In this document: in pieces, positions 1-8,487 of the stretch | Numbering within the stretch: the stretch's first letter is position 1 | Layout: each line of letters begins with the position of its first letter | Assembly (NCBI RefSeq): GCF_016632335.1 | Contig: NZ_JAEPBG010000028.1 | Span: 1 to 47,096, forward strand | Length of the DNA: 47,096 nt | Direction of reading: 5' to 3' | Source: Noviherbaspirillum pedocola | GTDB taxonomy: Bacteria > Pseudomonadota > Gammaproteobacteria > Burkholderiales > Burkholderiaceae_D | Position numbers and translations under genes: made by a program | The notes under the pieces: model-generated | The model's database searches: none | What the model saw: only the letters and a program-made list of their open reading frames with translations | What the model was told of the DNA's origin: nothing

Positions 1-560
1 CACGGGAACCCCGCGCAGCGGGGCGCAATCTCCGGGGCGCCTTTTCTTGCCTACTTCTTTTGGCGCGCAAAAGAAGTAGGCCGGCTGCCGGGCCGGGACC
101 CGGCTAGGTCGAGGGGGCGCTGAACGTTTTGCGTCACCGGAGTGATGTCGCTGAAGGGGCAGGCTCTTGCCTTGGTCGTCGTTGCGTTGATCGAGGTTTG
201 GATTGAAAGGCCCGCCCGGTCGAAGTTTGATGGCCCGATGACCCAAGAAGGACATCGCACTTGGCGACCAAGCCGGGTCCCGGCCCGGCAGCCGGGTCAC
301 TTCTTTTGCTTCGCCAAAAGAAGTAACCAAGAAAAGGCGACCCGGAGATCGCGCCCCGCTGCGCGGGGTTCCCGTGGCGCCGGGCCCTGAAGCGGGGCGC
401 GGCTAAACTCGCTACGCTGCGCTTCGCTCAGACAGACGCCGCACCTTATCCGCTTCAGGGCCCGGCGACACGGCGCGATCAACGGGATGAAAAGCAACGG
501 CAACGACAAAAGCCAAAACCAACTGCAACTGCAACTGCAACTGCAACGGCAGGTCTCCAC
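1..560. repeat. Nested inverted-repeat element, copy 1 (left end outside window)
   Basis: Positions 1-105 and 271-376 are near-perfect inverted arms, with a spacer of about 165 bp. Each arm contains a smaller palindrome built on CTTCTTTTGG/CCAAAAGAAG. Beyond the right arm come a GC-rich stretch and a hexamer track (CAACTG units, about 521-550). The same arrangement, including the spacer, recurs at 42070-42675, so arms and spacer form one defined unit. Short ORFs inside are on both strands and look like repeat artefacts, not genes. Similar TTCTTTTGG palindromes are common dispersed repeats in Burkholderiales and Xanthomonadales (general knowledge). Confidence 0.85.
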
Positions 561-634
561 GTCCTGCACCGCGGCCTTAGCGTCGCACCCCGCAGCATCG
601 TGCTATTACAACCAATGAAGTTATTGAACCATCC

Positions 635-804
635 GCGTGGGCTGCGCCTACCCTACACAATCAGATCACATACCTTCCACATTCTTCTTTTATCTGCACC
701 ACCGCCACCTTCCGGACGAACCGGCTGATCGCTTCCTCCAGTTCCGTAGGGCGGGCGCAGCCCACGCAGTTCTTGAACACCCGCGTGGGCTGCGCCCACC
801 CTAC
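635..804. repeat. Palindromic REP-like repeat and partial tandem duplication of a gene 3' end
   Basis: Arms 746-767 and 783-804 (GTAGGGCGGGCGCAGCCCAC and its complement) form a strong hairpin; a half copy of the right arm lies at 635-656. The half copy is followed at 657-740 by a diverged copy of what follows the full copy at 805-890, that is, downstream spacer plus the last codons of the 838-3030 gene. The repeat period is about 146 bp. The same hairpin occurs at 46843-46901. Confidence 0.8.
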
Positions 805-837
805 ACAATCAGATCACTCACCTTCTACATTCTTCTT

Positions 838-3030
838 TCACCTGAACCCCACCGCTACATCCCGGACGAACCGGCTGATCGCTCCCTCCAGCGGCGGCAG
901 AATCAAGCCGCGTTCCGAGGACAGCGTCGTCACCCGTCGCTCGCCGCCATCGACGCGGACCAGTCCCGATGCTTCCATGCCGGCTTCCTTCGCCGCGCGC
1001 AGCGCCAGCTCGTGCCAGGAAATCTCGCCGCGATTGGCCAGGTGCCACACGCCCGAGCTGCGGTCCACCAGCAGGTCCAGCGCCGCATGTGCCAAATCCG
1101 GCACATAGGTTGGGGACACCAGCACCGCATCGCTGGCTTCCACGCGCCGGCCCTCGGCCAGGGCGCGCAGCGTCATGTGTACGAAGTTGTACTGGTCCCA
1201 GGGACCGAAGAAGGCGCTGGTGCGCACTACCAGCGCATCGGGGAAGGCTTCGCGCACCAGCCGCTCGGCCTGCGCCTTGCTGCGGCCGTAGACATTCATC
1301 GGATTGACCGCGTCGCTTTCGACATAGGCGCGGCCGAGCAGCCCGTCGAACACCAGGTCGGAAGAAAAGGCTACATAGGCGATGCCATGTCGCGCGCAGG
1401 AACGGGCGATGATTTCCGCGCCGAGCGCATTCTCGCGGAAGCAGCGCTCCTCCTCGCGCTCGGCCTGGTCGACCCGCACATAACCGGCCGCATTGATGAT
1501 GGCCCAAGGCTTGTGCTTGTCGATCGCCGCTTCCACCGAGGCCGGGTCGGTGATATCCATGTCGCGCCGCGACACCAGAACATGATCCAGGCCGCGCAAC
1601 GTGGCAATGCGCGACAGCGCGCGACCCAGCGTGCCGGTGGCGCCGGTGATCAGGATCTGGCGCGGCCTGGATACCAGCGCCGCCGCCGCCGGCGGATATT
1701 CCGGTGCGTTGTAGAAGCGGTCATGCCGCAGCCACCAGCCGCCATGGTCCAGCACCGGATGGTCGAAGCGGCCCCTGGTGGCCAGCGATTGCGCCGCATG
1801 CGCCAGCGCGGTGGGGCGCGGCGGATTGCTGCGCACATCAAACACGCCCGGCTCGTAGAAACCATTCCTTTGCGTGAGCAAGGTGTTCCAGTCGACGCAG
1901 CCGAACAGGGACCAGACCGTCAGCGCGCGGATGTCCGCGCCTTCGCTCTTCAATTGCACCGTCGCATTCCACACCTCGGACAGCCAGCGCAATTGTTCGT
2001 CGCGGGTATTGCCGTGATGCGCCTCGGTGACCGCGACTGGCAGCCGATACCGTTCCCAGGCTTCGCGCAGCCGCGCCAGCGGCCCAGTCGGGCGCTCGGC
2101 GAAATCGATGCGCACCGCTTCCACGTCGGCATAGCGTTCCATCAGGTTGCCGGCATGGTGATGTTCGGGAAACATCTCCATGCGCTCGTCCAGGTACCGC
2201 TCGCTGGTCAGGTAATGATTGATGCCAACGATATCGGGCGGGCAGGGATGATCGACGAAGAAGTCCAGCTCGATCGCGGAGATGCCGTTCTTCAGAAAGA
2301 TGTCATGCCAGGGATGCTCGCGCGTGATGCGTCCGCATAGCAGATCGAAGCTGAGCCAGCGCCGATCATTTTCGTAATCAGCCTGGTATTGCAGGCGCGG
2401 CGTGCTGAAGGTCTTGCCGAGGTCCTCGGTCTGCACCAGTTGCGCGGCCGGGTTCACGCGGCGTATTGCCGCCATCGACAGCACGACTGCGCGGCACTGG
2501 TTGACCAGGGTGCGCAGAAAGCAGCGCTCATCGGTGCCATGCGGATACCAGTGGCCGTAGAGGCCCGAAAACCGCGCGGTGGTCAGCGGCTCGTTGACCG
2601 GCGTGTATTTGTCGATCCATGGATAGCGCTCGGCGACATGAGCTGCGTGGCGCGCCAGCTTCTCCGGAAACTCGAAATCCATCAGGCTGGTATAGCGCGG
2701 GCCGCTGCCATGGTGCACCAGGCCTGCGATCGGCGCGATGCCCAGCTCGCGCATGCGGTTGATACGCCGGTCATGCCAGCGCCAGTCGCATGCGTCGGGC
2801 CTGTCGGGGGAAATCGTTTCCCACAGCACCGGATAGCGCAGTGTGCGTATGCCCAGGGATGCAACGAGGTCCAGGTCGGCATCGCGCTGCGTGTGCCCGG
2901 TCTCGTCAGCCTGATTGCGATAATCCTCGCGCACGCGTGCAACCGTGCACTCAATGCCGCCCCAGAGTTCTGGTACTTCGGATGCGGAATGCGCGCGCGT
3001 GGTCTCTGCGTTGGGATAGTGTGCGTTCAT
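838..3030 (-). CDS. GH1-like glycoside hydrolase fused to RmlD-like sugar-nucleotide reductase
   Basis: A 730-residue two-domain protein. Residues about 20-420 resemble family 1 glycoside hydrolases: TPVNEP at 143-148 gives the candidate acid/base Glu147, and VTEAHHG gives the candidate nucleophile Glu336. Residues about 455-730 form an RmlD/NAD-dependent epimerase-like domain with GATGTLG (463-469) and the YGRSK catalytic pair Tyr591/Lys595. No signal peptide is seen, so it is probably cytosolic. The substrate is unknown; the pairing suggests making or remodelling an activated deoxysugar or glycoside. It follows the glycosyltransferase-FAD gene by 124 bp on the same strand, probably as one operon. 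The domains are clear; the combined reaction is inferred. Confidence 0.88.
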   Translation of the reverse strand: MNAHYPNAETTRAHSASEVPELWGGIECTVARVREDYRNQADETGHTQRDADLDLVASLGIRTLRYPVLWETISPDRPDACDWRWHDRRINRMRELGIAPIAGLVHHGSGPRYTSLMDFEFPEKLARHAAHVAERYPWIDKYTPVNEPLTTARFSGLYGHWYPHGTDERCFLRTLVNQCRAVVLSMAAIRRVNPAAQLVQTEDLGKTFSTPRLQYQADYENDRRWLSFDLLCGRITREHPWHDIFLKNGISAIELDFFVDHPCPPDIVGINHYLTSERYLDERMEMFPEHHHAGNLMERYADVEAVRIDFAERPTGPLARLREAWERYRLPVAVTEAHHGNTRDEQLRWLSEVWNATVQLKSEGADIRALTVWSLFGCVDWNTLLTQRNGFYEPGVFDVRSNPPRPTALAHAAQSLATRGRFDHPVLDHGGWWLRHDRFYNAPEYPPAAAALVSRPRQILITGATGTLGRALSRIATLRGLDHVLVSRRDMDITDPASVEAAIDKHKPWAIINAAGYVRVDQAEREEERCFRENALGAEIIARSCARHGIAYVAFSSDLVFDGLLGRAYVESDAVNPMNVYGRSKAQAERLVREAFPDALVVRTSAFFGPWDQYNFVHMTLRALAEGRRVEASDAVLVSPTYVPDLAHAALDLLVDRSSGVWHLANRGEISWHELALRAAKEAGMEASGLVRVDGGERRVTTLSSERGLILPPLEGAISRFVRDVAVGFR

Positions 3031-3154
3031 GCGTTGCAGTAGGAAGTTGTGGGAGTTGAGGCATGGACATGCAGTGTGGATTGCATGCAGAGAAATGAGA
3101 GGAAACAGGCCGGCGCCTCGCAGCGCCGGCCAAGTGCATCATGCGAGCGTTGTC

Positions 3155-5824
3155 TCATTCATTGGCGCCGAGCACCCGTTTCTTCGGACGCAGCGCTTCG
3201 ACCGCCTGCGCCGCCTTCCTGCCCGCAAGGAAGGCATGGTCCGAGTTGTAGTACTCCCATTCGCTGTAGCGGCCGGCGAGCACGATGTCGTATTGCGCCA
3301 GCCACTGGCGGATGGTGTCCACATTCTTCGCGCGCGCATGGTCGTACAGCACATAGGCATACGGCATGTCGACGATGTTGGAAGTCATAAGCGTGTCCTC
3401 GGGCTTGAGCAGGCCAACCTTCACCAGGTCGGCCATGCAGCGCTCGATGAGCGCTTCGCCCTTCAACTGCAGCGGCTTGTGCTCGGAATACGAAATCTCG
3501 CAGGTCAGCGCGAAGCCACCCGGCGCGTTGCAGTGCGGGCTGGCATTACCCTGCACGAAGACGCGATGGAAGATGCTGTCCTCCGGGTAGTAGATCCAGT
3601 GCTTGTCGGTGATGTTCTCGCGCGCCACGCCGAGATTGACGCAGCATACCGAGATGTGCCGCAGGCCCTGCGCCGCCGCATGGATCTCGCGCGGCGCATG
3701 ACCGTCGATGAGCTTCACCAGTTCAGGCAGCGGCATCGTCGACAGCAGCTGTTCATACTGGAAGCGGCGGCCGTCGGACAGCGCCACCACCTTTTCCTGC
3801 GGCAGGACTTCGACCACCTTGGCATTGGTTTCCACCGTGCCCTTGATGTGCGGCAGGAAGCCGCGCATCAGCGCTTCGAAGCCGCCGCGCAGCGGATAGC
3901 CGAAGCGGGCGTTCGGACCCATCGGCTTGGCCACCGGCTCGAGCGCGCCTTCGATGATCTCGTTCAGATCCGGCAGCGGCACCCGGCCGCCGAGCCATGA
4001 GGTTTCCATCTCGGTCAGCGGCACCGTCCACAGCTTGCGGTTGTACGGAATCGCGAAATGCTTCGCGATGCCTGCGCCCCAGACGCGGTAGATGAACTCT
4101 TCGAAGTTGCGCGGCGCGGTGTTCTGCAGCGCGACCGCGGCAGCCTGTTGCGCCGGCGCAGGGGTGGCCAGCGGCGTGACCGCGGCGCCATCGCCGCAGC
4201 AGTCCATCGCATCCTTGGCATCGCCATCGGCGGCATTGCAGTTGGCCGCGCTCGATGTGGTGTCGGGCTGGCGTGTGCTGCCATAGCGGGCTTCGATGGC
4301 GCCGGTAATGCATTCCGCAATCACCTTCGGCGGCAGGCCGTGCAGTGCGCCCTGAAACGGATAGCGGGTATGCACGCCATGGCTGTAGATCCAGGCTTCG
4401 CGGTTCTGCCAGTGCAGATTGTCGCCGAGCAGGGTGTCATACATCTCCAGCACATAAGCATCGTTGGAGAACATGATGTGGCCGGCGTAATCGAAGGTGA
4501 AGCCCTGGTCCTGAATCGAACGGCACCAGCCGCCCACGGTGTCATTGCGCTCCAGCAGCAGCGTGTCCTTGTCCAGGTGATAGGCAGCCGACAGCCCGGT
4601 CGGACCGGCGCCGATGACGATGGTGCTGTAATTCTTCGCCGGCAGCTTGGCAAGCTGGTTCACGTTCTGCAGCGTGCCAGCTTCCACGGGCGTGCTGGCG
4701 GCGGCAATCGCCGCGGCCGAGTCGCGCGCGGCCTGGGCCAGCTCGCTCATCAGGCCGTGCATGCTGGTGGCGGTGCTGTCCCAGGAAGTGCGGGTGAGCT
4801 TGTCGCGCATGGTGTCGACCATGCGCTGCCGCTCTTCTGCAGATGCCAGCAGCGCGGCTTCGCAGGCGGCGACGAATTCTTCCGGTGTATGGGCAATCGC
4901 AACGACATCGCTGTGCAAGTCCACCACGTCCTTGATCGGCGTGCTGACGATGGGCAGCTCGGCTGCCATGTATTCCAGCGACTTGGTTGGGCTGATGAAC
5001 TTGGTCGACTCGTTCAATGCGAACGGCATCAGGCACACATCCCAGCCGGCGAGCAGGCGCGGCAGCGCGTCGTAGCCTTGCTGGCCAAGGTAATGGACGT
5101 TGTCGCGGCGCGGCAGCGATGCGGGATCGATCTTCACCACCGGGCCGACCAGCACGATCTGCCATTGCGGATGGGCTTCGGCCAGCTTGTCGATCAGGCT
5201 CGGGTCGAAGCGTTCGTCGATCACGCCGTAGAAACCCAGGCGCGGGCCCGGAATGTCGCGGTGCGCCGGATGCGCATTGGCGCGGTCCAGCGCCTGGGCG
5301 AAGTGCTTCACATCCACGCTGCTCGGGAAGCAGTGCACATTCGGATGGCGATCCTTCTTGGCGTTGTACAGGCTCGGGCCGCCGGTAAAGACGATATCGG
5401 CACGCTTCAATAGCGAGCTCTCACGCTGCAGCAGCTGCTTCGGCGGGTTCTTGAAGGCCGACAGTTCATCCATGCAGTCGTACACCACCAGGCGCGGATG
5501 CAGTTCCTGCAGCAAGGGCAGCGCCATCGGCGTATAGAACCATACAATGTATTCCTCACCTTCCTGCTCCAGCTCGCGCACCATCTTTTTCAGGTAGGGC
5601 AGATGATCGTCATGGAATCCCGGCATCTCGACCGGCGTATGCGGCCGGTACACGGTGACGTTGGGCAGCGGGCTGGAATATTCCAGACTGCTGGGCCCGG
5701 GACGATACATCGGTTCCTCGAAAAAACATATCTTGTAGTTTTCGGCAAGCCTGGAGAGCAGATGCTGGGGCCGTTGATAGACGAAGTCCCAGCGTAGATG
5801 GGAAAACACAATGATGGTCGGCAT
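3155..5824 (-). CDS. Glycosyltransferase fused to UDP-galactopyranose-mutase-like FAD oxidoreductase
   Basis: An 889-residue fusion. Residues 1-370 look like a GT-B glycosyltransferase; SPTKSLEYMAAELPIVST (about 278-295) matches the conserved donor-site segment of GT4-like enzymes. Residues 400-885 form an FAD domain with GAGPTGLSAAY (405-415) and the YNRKLW segment (594-599) typical of UDP-galactopyranose-mutase/protoporphyrinogen-oxidase-like flavoproteins. A low-complexity Ala/Thr/Pro insert at about 515-571 splits the FAD domain. The frame is open 71 codons further upstream, but the ATG at 5824 has AGGAGA six bases before it and begins the typical IVFSHLRWDF glycosyltransferase start, so I use it. 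First gene of the operon with the GH1-RmlD fusion. Likely role: surface polysaccharide or glycolipid sugar modification (inference). Confidence 0.88.
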   Translation of the reverse strand: MPTIIVFSHLRWDFVYQRPQHLLSRLAENYKICFFEEPMYRPGPSSLEYSSPLPNVTVYRPHTPVEMPGFHDDHLPYLKKMVRELEQEGEEYIVWFYTPMALPLLQELHPRLVVYDCMDELSAFKNPPKQLLQRESSLLKRADIVFTGGPSLYNAKKDRHPNVHCFPSSVDVKHFAQALDRANAHPAHRDIPGPRLGFYGVIDERFDPSLIDKLAEAHPQWQIVLVGPVVKIDPASLPRRDNVHYLGQQGYDALPRLLAGWDVCLMPFALNESTKFISPTKSLEYMAAELPIVSTPIKDVVDLHSDVVAIAHTPEEFVAACEAALLASAEERQRMVDTMRDKLTRTSWDSTATSMHGLMSELAQAARDSAAAIAAASTPVEAGTLQNVNQLAKLPAKNYSTIVIGAGPTGLSAAYHLDKDTLLLERNDTVGGWCRSIQDQGFTFDYAGHIMFSNDAYVLEMYDTLLGDNLHWQNREAWIYSHGVHTRYPFQGALHGLPPKVIAECITGAIEARYGSTRQPDTTSSAANCNAADGDAKDAMDCCGDGAAVTPLATPAPAQQAAAVALQNTAPRNFEEFIYRVWGAGIAKHFAIPYNRKLWTVPLTEMETSWLGGRVPLPDLNEIIEGALEPVAKPMGPNARFGYPLRGGFEALMRGFLPHIKGTVETNAKVVEVLPQEKVVALSDGRRFQYEQLLSTMPLPELVKLIDGHAPREIHAAAQGLRHISVCCVNLGVARENITDKHWIYYPEDSIFHRVFVQGNASPHCNAPGGFALTCEISYSEHKPLQLKGEALIERCMADLVKVGLLKPEDTLMTSNIVDMPYAYVLYDHARAKNVDTIRQWLAQYDIVLAGRYSEWEYYNSDHAFLAGRKAAQAVEALRPKKRVLGANE

Positions 5825-6593
5825 GCTATCTCCTGGTTTGGCGTGCAGCGGTCGAAAAACAGCAATGCGTAGCCATGGCATCGAAACCTGAGAGGTTTGA
5901 CGCTGCGACCGACCAAGCCAAGTTTGGAGGCCCATCAAAGCGCGGGCCAGCCATGCATGGTAGGAGCGGGCCGCGCAACCAAAAGGAATCGGCGTGATAG
6001 GGCTAATGTGCGCTGGCGTCCGGTTCCATGGATTCATTGACGCACCGGGACGGCGTGCGCTGCGGCGCGGCCAGAAGAAGCGCCTTGCAGGGCACGCTGC
6101 CCTGCTGGCGCATTCGACGCGGCACTACTTTGATTCTTGCCATCGCCTGTTCAACAAACCCGCGGCGCAGGACACCGATGCCTGCTCGCATTGCTACAGT
6201 ATTCAGGCGGATTAGATTACAAGAATGTCAATTCGTTCAGTATCGGACAGACCCCCAAGCCGTTGTAGGAATCCGTGAAGTTTCCCTATGAAGAATGGCC
6301 TTTGGCTTTGCAAAAGGACAGGGTATGACGGGCCAGCGCCAGGCCGATGCCGCCATGAGAAAGGGTCAGCAAAGTTCCGAAAGATGCTCAGCACCGCGCT
6401 CGCTACCAGGCTGGCCACGACGCCGACCACCATGCATCCCTTGCAGCAGTTGACCAGGTGTTCAAGGCGCTTTCCATTCGGCTGTGGAGGATGAACTCGC
6501 CAATCATCCGAGGGTCGTATCGCGTGTATGGATAGGATGGCGGCCGGCACATGCGGTTCCCGCTTCGGGGAGGGCGCCGACAAAGGAGCAAGC
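5825..6593. other. Long divergent intergenic region
   Basis: 769 bp between divergently transcribed units, presumably holding both promoters. Several overlapping ORFs of 60-138 codons exist on both strands, but none has a convincing ribosome-binding site or a recognisable domain. The best is the minus-strand frame at 6212-6628, which contains one hydrophobic stretch around MVVGVVASLVASAVLSIF; I do not call it. Confidence 0.5.
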
Positions 6594-7886
6594 TTGGTCA
6601 TATTGCTTACTGGTGCAAGCGGCTTCATCGGGCGCCGCCTGCTCGATGCATCGCTGGACCGCGGCCACTGCGTGGTGGCGGCGGTGCGCCATCCGCAGGG
6701 TGTAACGCGGCGCGGTCATATCGAAGTCGAAGCCGATTTCAATCGCGACCTGCATGCCGAGGACTGGCTGCCGCGCCTGGTTGGCGTGGATGCGGTGATC
6801 AACGCAGTTGGCATCATCCGCGAGACGCCGGGCCAGAGCTTTGAACGACTGCATCAGCGAGCGCCTCAAGCGCTGTTCGCCGCCTGCCGCGATGCCGGCG
6901 TCAAGCTGGTGCTGCAGATCTCGGCGTTGGGCGCGGACGCCGCGGCGCAAAGCCGCTATCACCTGTCCAAGCGGGCCGCCGACGATTATCTGCGCGGGCT
7001 TGATTTGCCCGCGGTGATCATGCAGCCGTCACTGGTCTATGGTCCCGGCGGCGCCAGCGCGCGGCTGTTCAATCTGCTGGCTTCCCTTCCGGTCCTTGCC
7101 CTGCCACGCGGTGGTGCGCAGCAGGTGCAGCCGCTGCACGTGGATGATCTATGCGAGGCCGTGCTGCATCTGCTCGACGCGCCGGTGGCGCAATCGATGA
7201 CCATCGCCGCCGTCGGGCCGCATCCGGTCTCGCTGGCCGGCTATCTCGCGCAATTGCGCGCCGCGATGGGTTTGCCGCGCGCGCTCGTGCTGCCGGTGCC
7301 GATCGGCCTGGCCCGCATCGCCGCGCATGCCGGCTCGCTGTCGCCCGGCAGTTTGCTCGATGACGACAGCCTGGCCATGCTCGAGCGCGGCAACGTCGCC
7401 GATGCCACGGACTTCGCCCGCGTGCTCGGCCATGCGCCGCGCGCGCCGCGCGACTTCATTGCGGCTCGCGATGCAGGAGCAGAGCGACTTTCCGCGCAGC
7501 TCGGCTGGCTGCTGCCCATGATGCGCTGGGCAATCGCGCTGGTATGGATCGTCACCGGCATCGTTTCGCTCGGCCTGTATCCGGTGGAAGCGAGTTATGC
7601 GCTGCTGGCGCGCACCGGCGTGCCGGCAGCGTTGCAGCCGCTGATGCTGTATGGCGCCGCGCTGCTGGATATGGCCTTCGGCGTCGGCTGCATCGCGCTT
7701 GCACGGCCAATGCGGCGCTGGCTGTGGCTGGCGCAACTGGCGCTGATCCTGTTCTACACCGTCATCATCAGCCTGCGCCTGCCGGAATTCTGGCTGCATC
7801 CGTATGGCCCGCTGCTGAAGAATCTGCCGATGCTCGCCGCGATCTGGATGCTGTACGAACTCGAGAGGGATGGATGGAATACGTAA
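6594..7886 (+). CDS. SDR-family NAD(P)-binding protein with C-terminal DoxX-like membrane domain
   Basis: The start is chosen as TTG at 6594 because AAGGAG lies at 6583-6588 and the Rossmann motif TGASGFIG begins five residues later; the frame is open upstream to 6528 but without a ribosome-binding site. This gives 430 residues. Residues 1-290 are an atypical SDR of the NDUFA9/NAD-dependent epimerase type with Tyr122/Lys126 (YHLSK). Residues about 300-425 contain four hydrophobic segments resembling DoxX-like proteins. The protein is therefore probably anchored in the inner membrane with its nucleotide-binding domain in the cytosol. Its stop overlaps the next start by 13 bp, so the two are co-translated. 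Substrate unknown; a redox or quinone-related role is only suggested by family. Confidence 0.85.
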   Translation: MVILLTGASGFIGRRLLDASLDRGHCVVAAVRHPQGVTRRGHIEVEADFNRDLHAEDWLPRLVGVDAVINAVGIIRETPGQSFERLHQRAPQALFAACRDAGVKLVLQISALGADAAAQSRYHLSKRAADDYLRGLDLPAVIMQPSLVYGPGGASARLFNLLASLPVLALPRGGAQQVQPLHVDDLCEAVLHLLDAPVAQSMTIAAVGPHPVSLAGYLAQLRAAMGLPRALVLPVPIGLARIAAHAGSLSPGSLLDDDSLAMLERGNVADATDFARVLGHAPRAPRDFIAARDAGAERLSAQLGWLLPMMRWAIALVWIVTGIVSLGLYPVEASYALLARTGVPAALQPLMLYGAALLDMAFGVGCIALARPMRRWLWLAQLALILFYTVIISLRLPEFWLHPYGPLLKNLPMLAAIWMLYELERDGWNT

Positions 7887-8338
7887 TCGTCAAATGGCTG
7901 CACATCCTGTCGTCGACGCTGTTGTTCGGCACCGGCATCGGCTCGGCTTTCTACATGCTGGTCATCAGCCTGACGCGCAATGTGCGCGCGATTGCCAGCG
8001 TGGTGCGCTTCGTGGTGCTGGCCGATTGGCTGTTCACCACGCCGACCATCCTCATCCAGCCGCTGACCGGCTTCTACATGATGCACCTGGCCGGCTATCC
8101 GCTGACGAGCCGATGGATCCTGTGGACCATCGTGCTGTACCTGATCGCCGGCGCCTGCTGGCTGCCGGTGGTATGGCTGCAGATACGGATGCGCGAATAT
8201 GCGCGCGCGGCCGACGCGGCCGGCACCGAATTGCCGGCAATTTACTGGCGCTACCTGAGGATCTGGGTGCTGCTCGGCATACCGGCCTTCCTGGCGCTGA
8301 TGGTGGTGTTCTACCTGATGGTGGCCAAGCCGGCCTGA
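7874..8338 (+). CDS. DUF2269-family integral membrane protein
   Basis: 154 residues with four predicted membrane helices (about 1-30, 45-70, 80-105 and 128-150) and short polar loops. The sequence matches the DUF2269 pattern: an N-terminal helix with WLHILSSTLLFGTGIGSAF, and a WLFTTPTILIQPLTG segment in helix 2. The start ATG at 7874 lies within the end of the preceding gene and has GAGAGGG upstream. The tight overlap with the SDR-DoxX gene suggests that the two membrane proteins act together; no biochemical role is established for the family. Confidence 0.85.
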   Translation: MEYVIVKWLHILSSTLLFGTGIGSAFYMLVISLTRNVRAIASVVRFVVLADWLFTTPTILIQPLTGFYMMHLAGYPLTSRWILWTIVLYLIAGACWLPVVWLQIRMREYARAADAAGTELPAIYWRYLRIWVLLGIPAFLALMVVFYLMVAKPA

Positions 8339-8395
8339 GACCGCAGTGGGTAAGTGAATGAAACGCTTGCCCCAGGTCCGGTGGCATGCCTGCGG

Positions 8396-8452
8396 GCATA
8401 CGCCCTGGTCATGCGCTTTGCGTCAACGCAAGCGCATGACCAGGGCGTATGC
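8396..8452. repeat. Perfect 22-bp inverted repeat between DUF2269 gene and putA
   Basis: Arms 8396-8417 and 8431-8452 are exact complements around a 13-base centre that can itself pair (TTGCG/CGCAA), leaving a TCAA loop with a single bulged base. No T-run follows on the plus strand. It ends 35 bp before the putA ATG, so it would lie in the 5' leader or promoter of putA. It could be a terminator-like barrier, a regulator site or an mRNA structure. Confidence 0.85.
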
Positions 8453-8487
8453 TTGACGCATCCGGCCCAGCCCGAAGGGAGAACGAC

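Noticed and set aside
142-569. Short ORFs inside the nested inverted repeat
   Set aside because: They read through repeat arms on both strands and recur in the second copy only because the DNA is repeated; commonly misannotated as hypothetical proteins.
637-2340. 567-codon plus-strand ORF opposite the GH1-RmlD gene
   Set aside because: Antisense to a gene with clear catalytic motifs; its composition is the His/Arg/Gln-rich kind produced by reading GC-rich codons backwards. The same holds for the long antisense ORFs at 4058-5413, 13166-14377, 17735-19228, 21957-23330, 34797-36938 and 43213-44376.
6212-6628. 138-codon minus-strand ORF with one hydrophobic stretch
   Set aside because: No ribosome-binding site, no recognisable family, and it runs into the start of the SDR-DoxX gene on the other strand.
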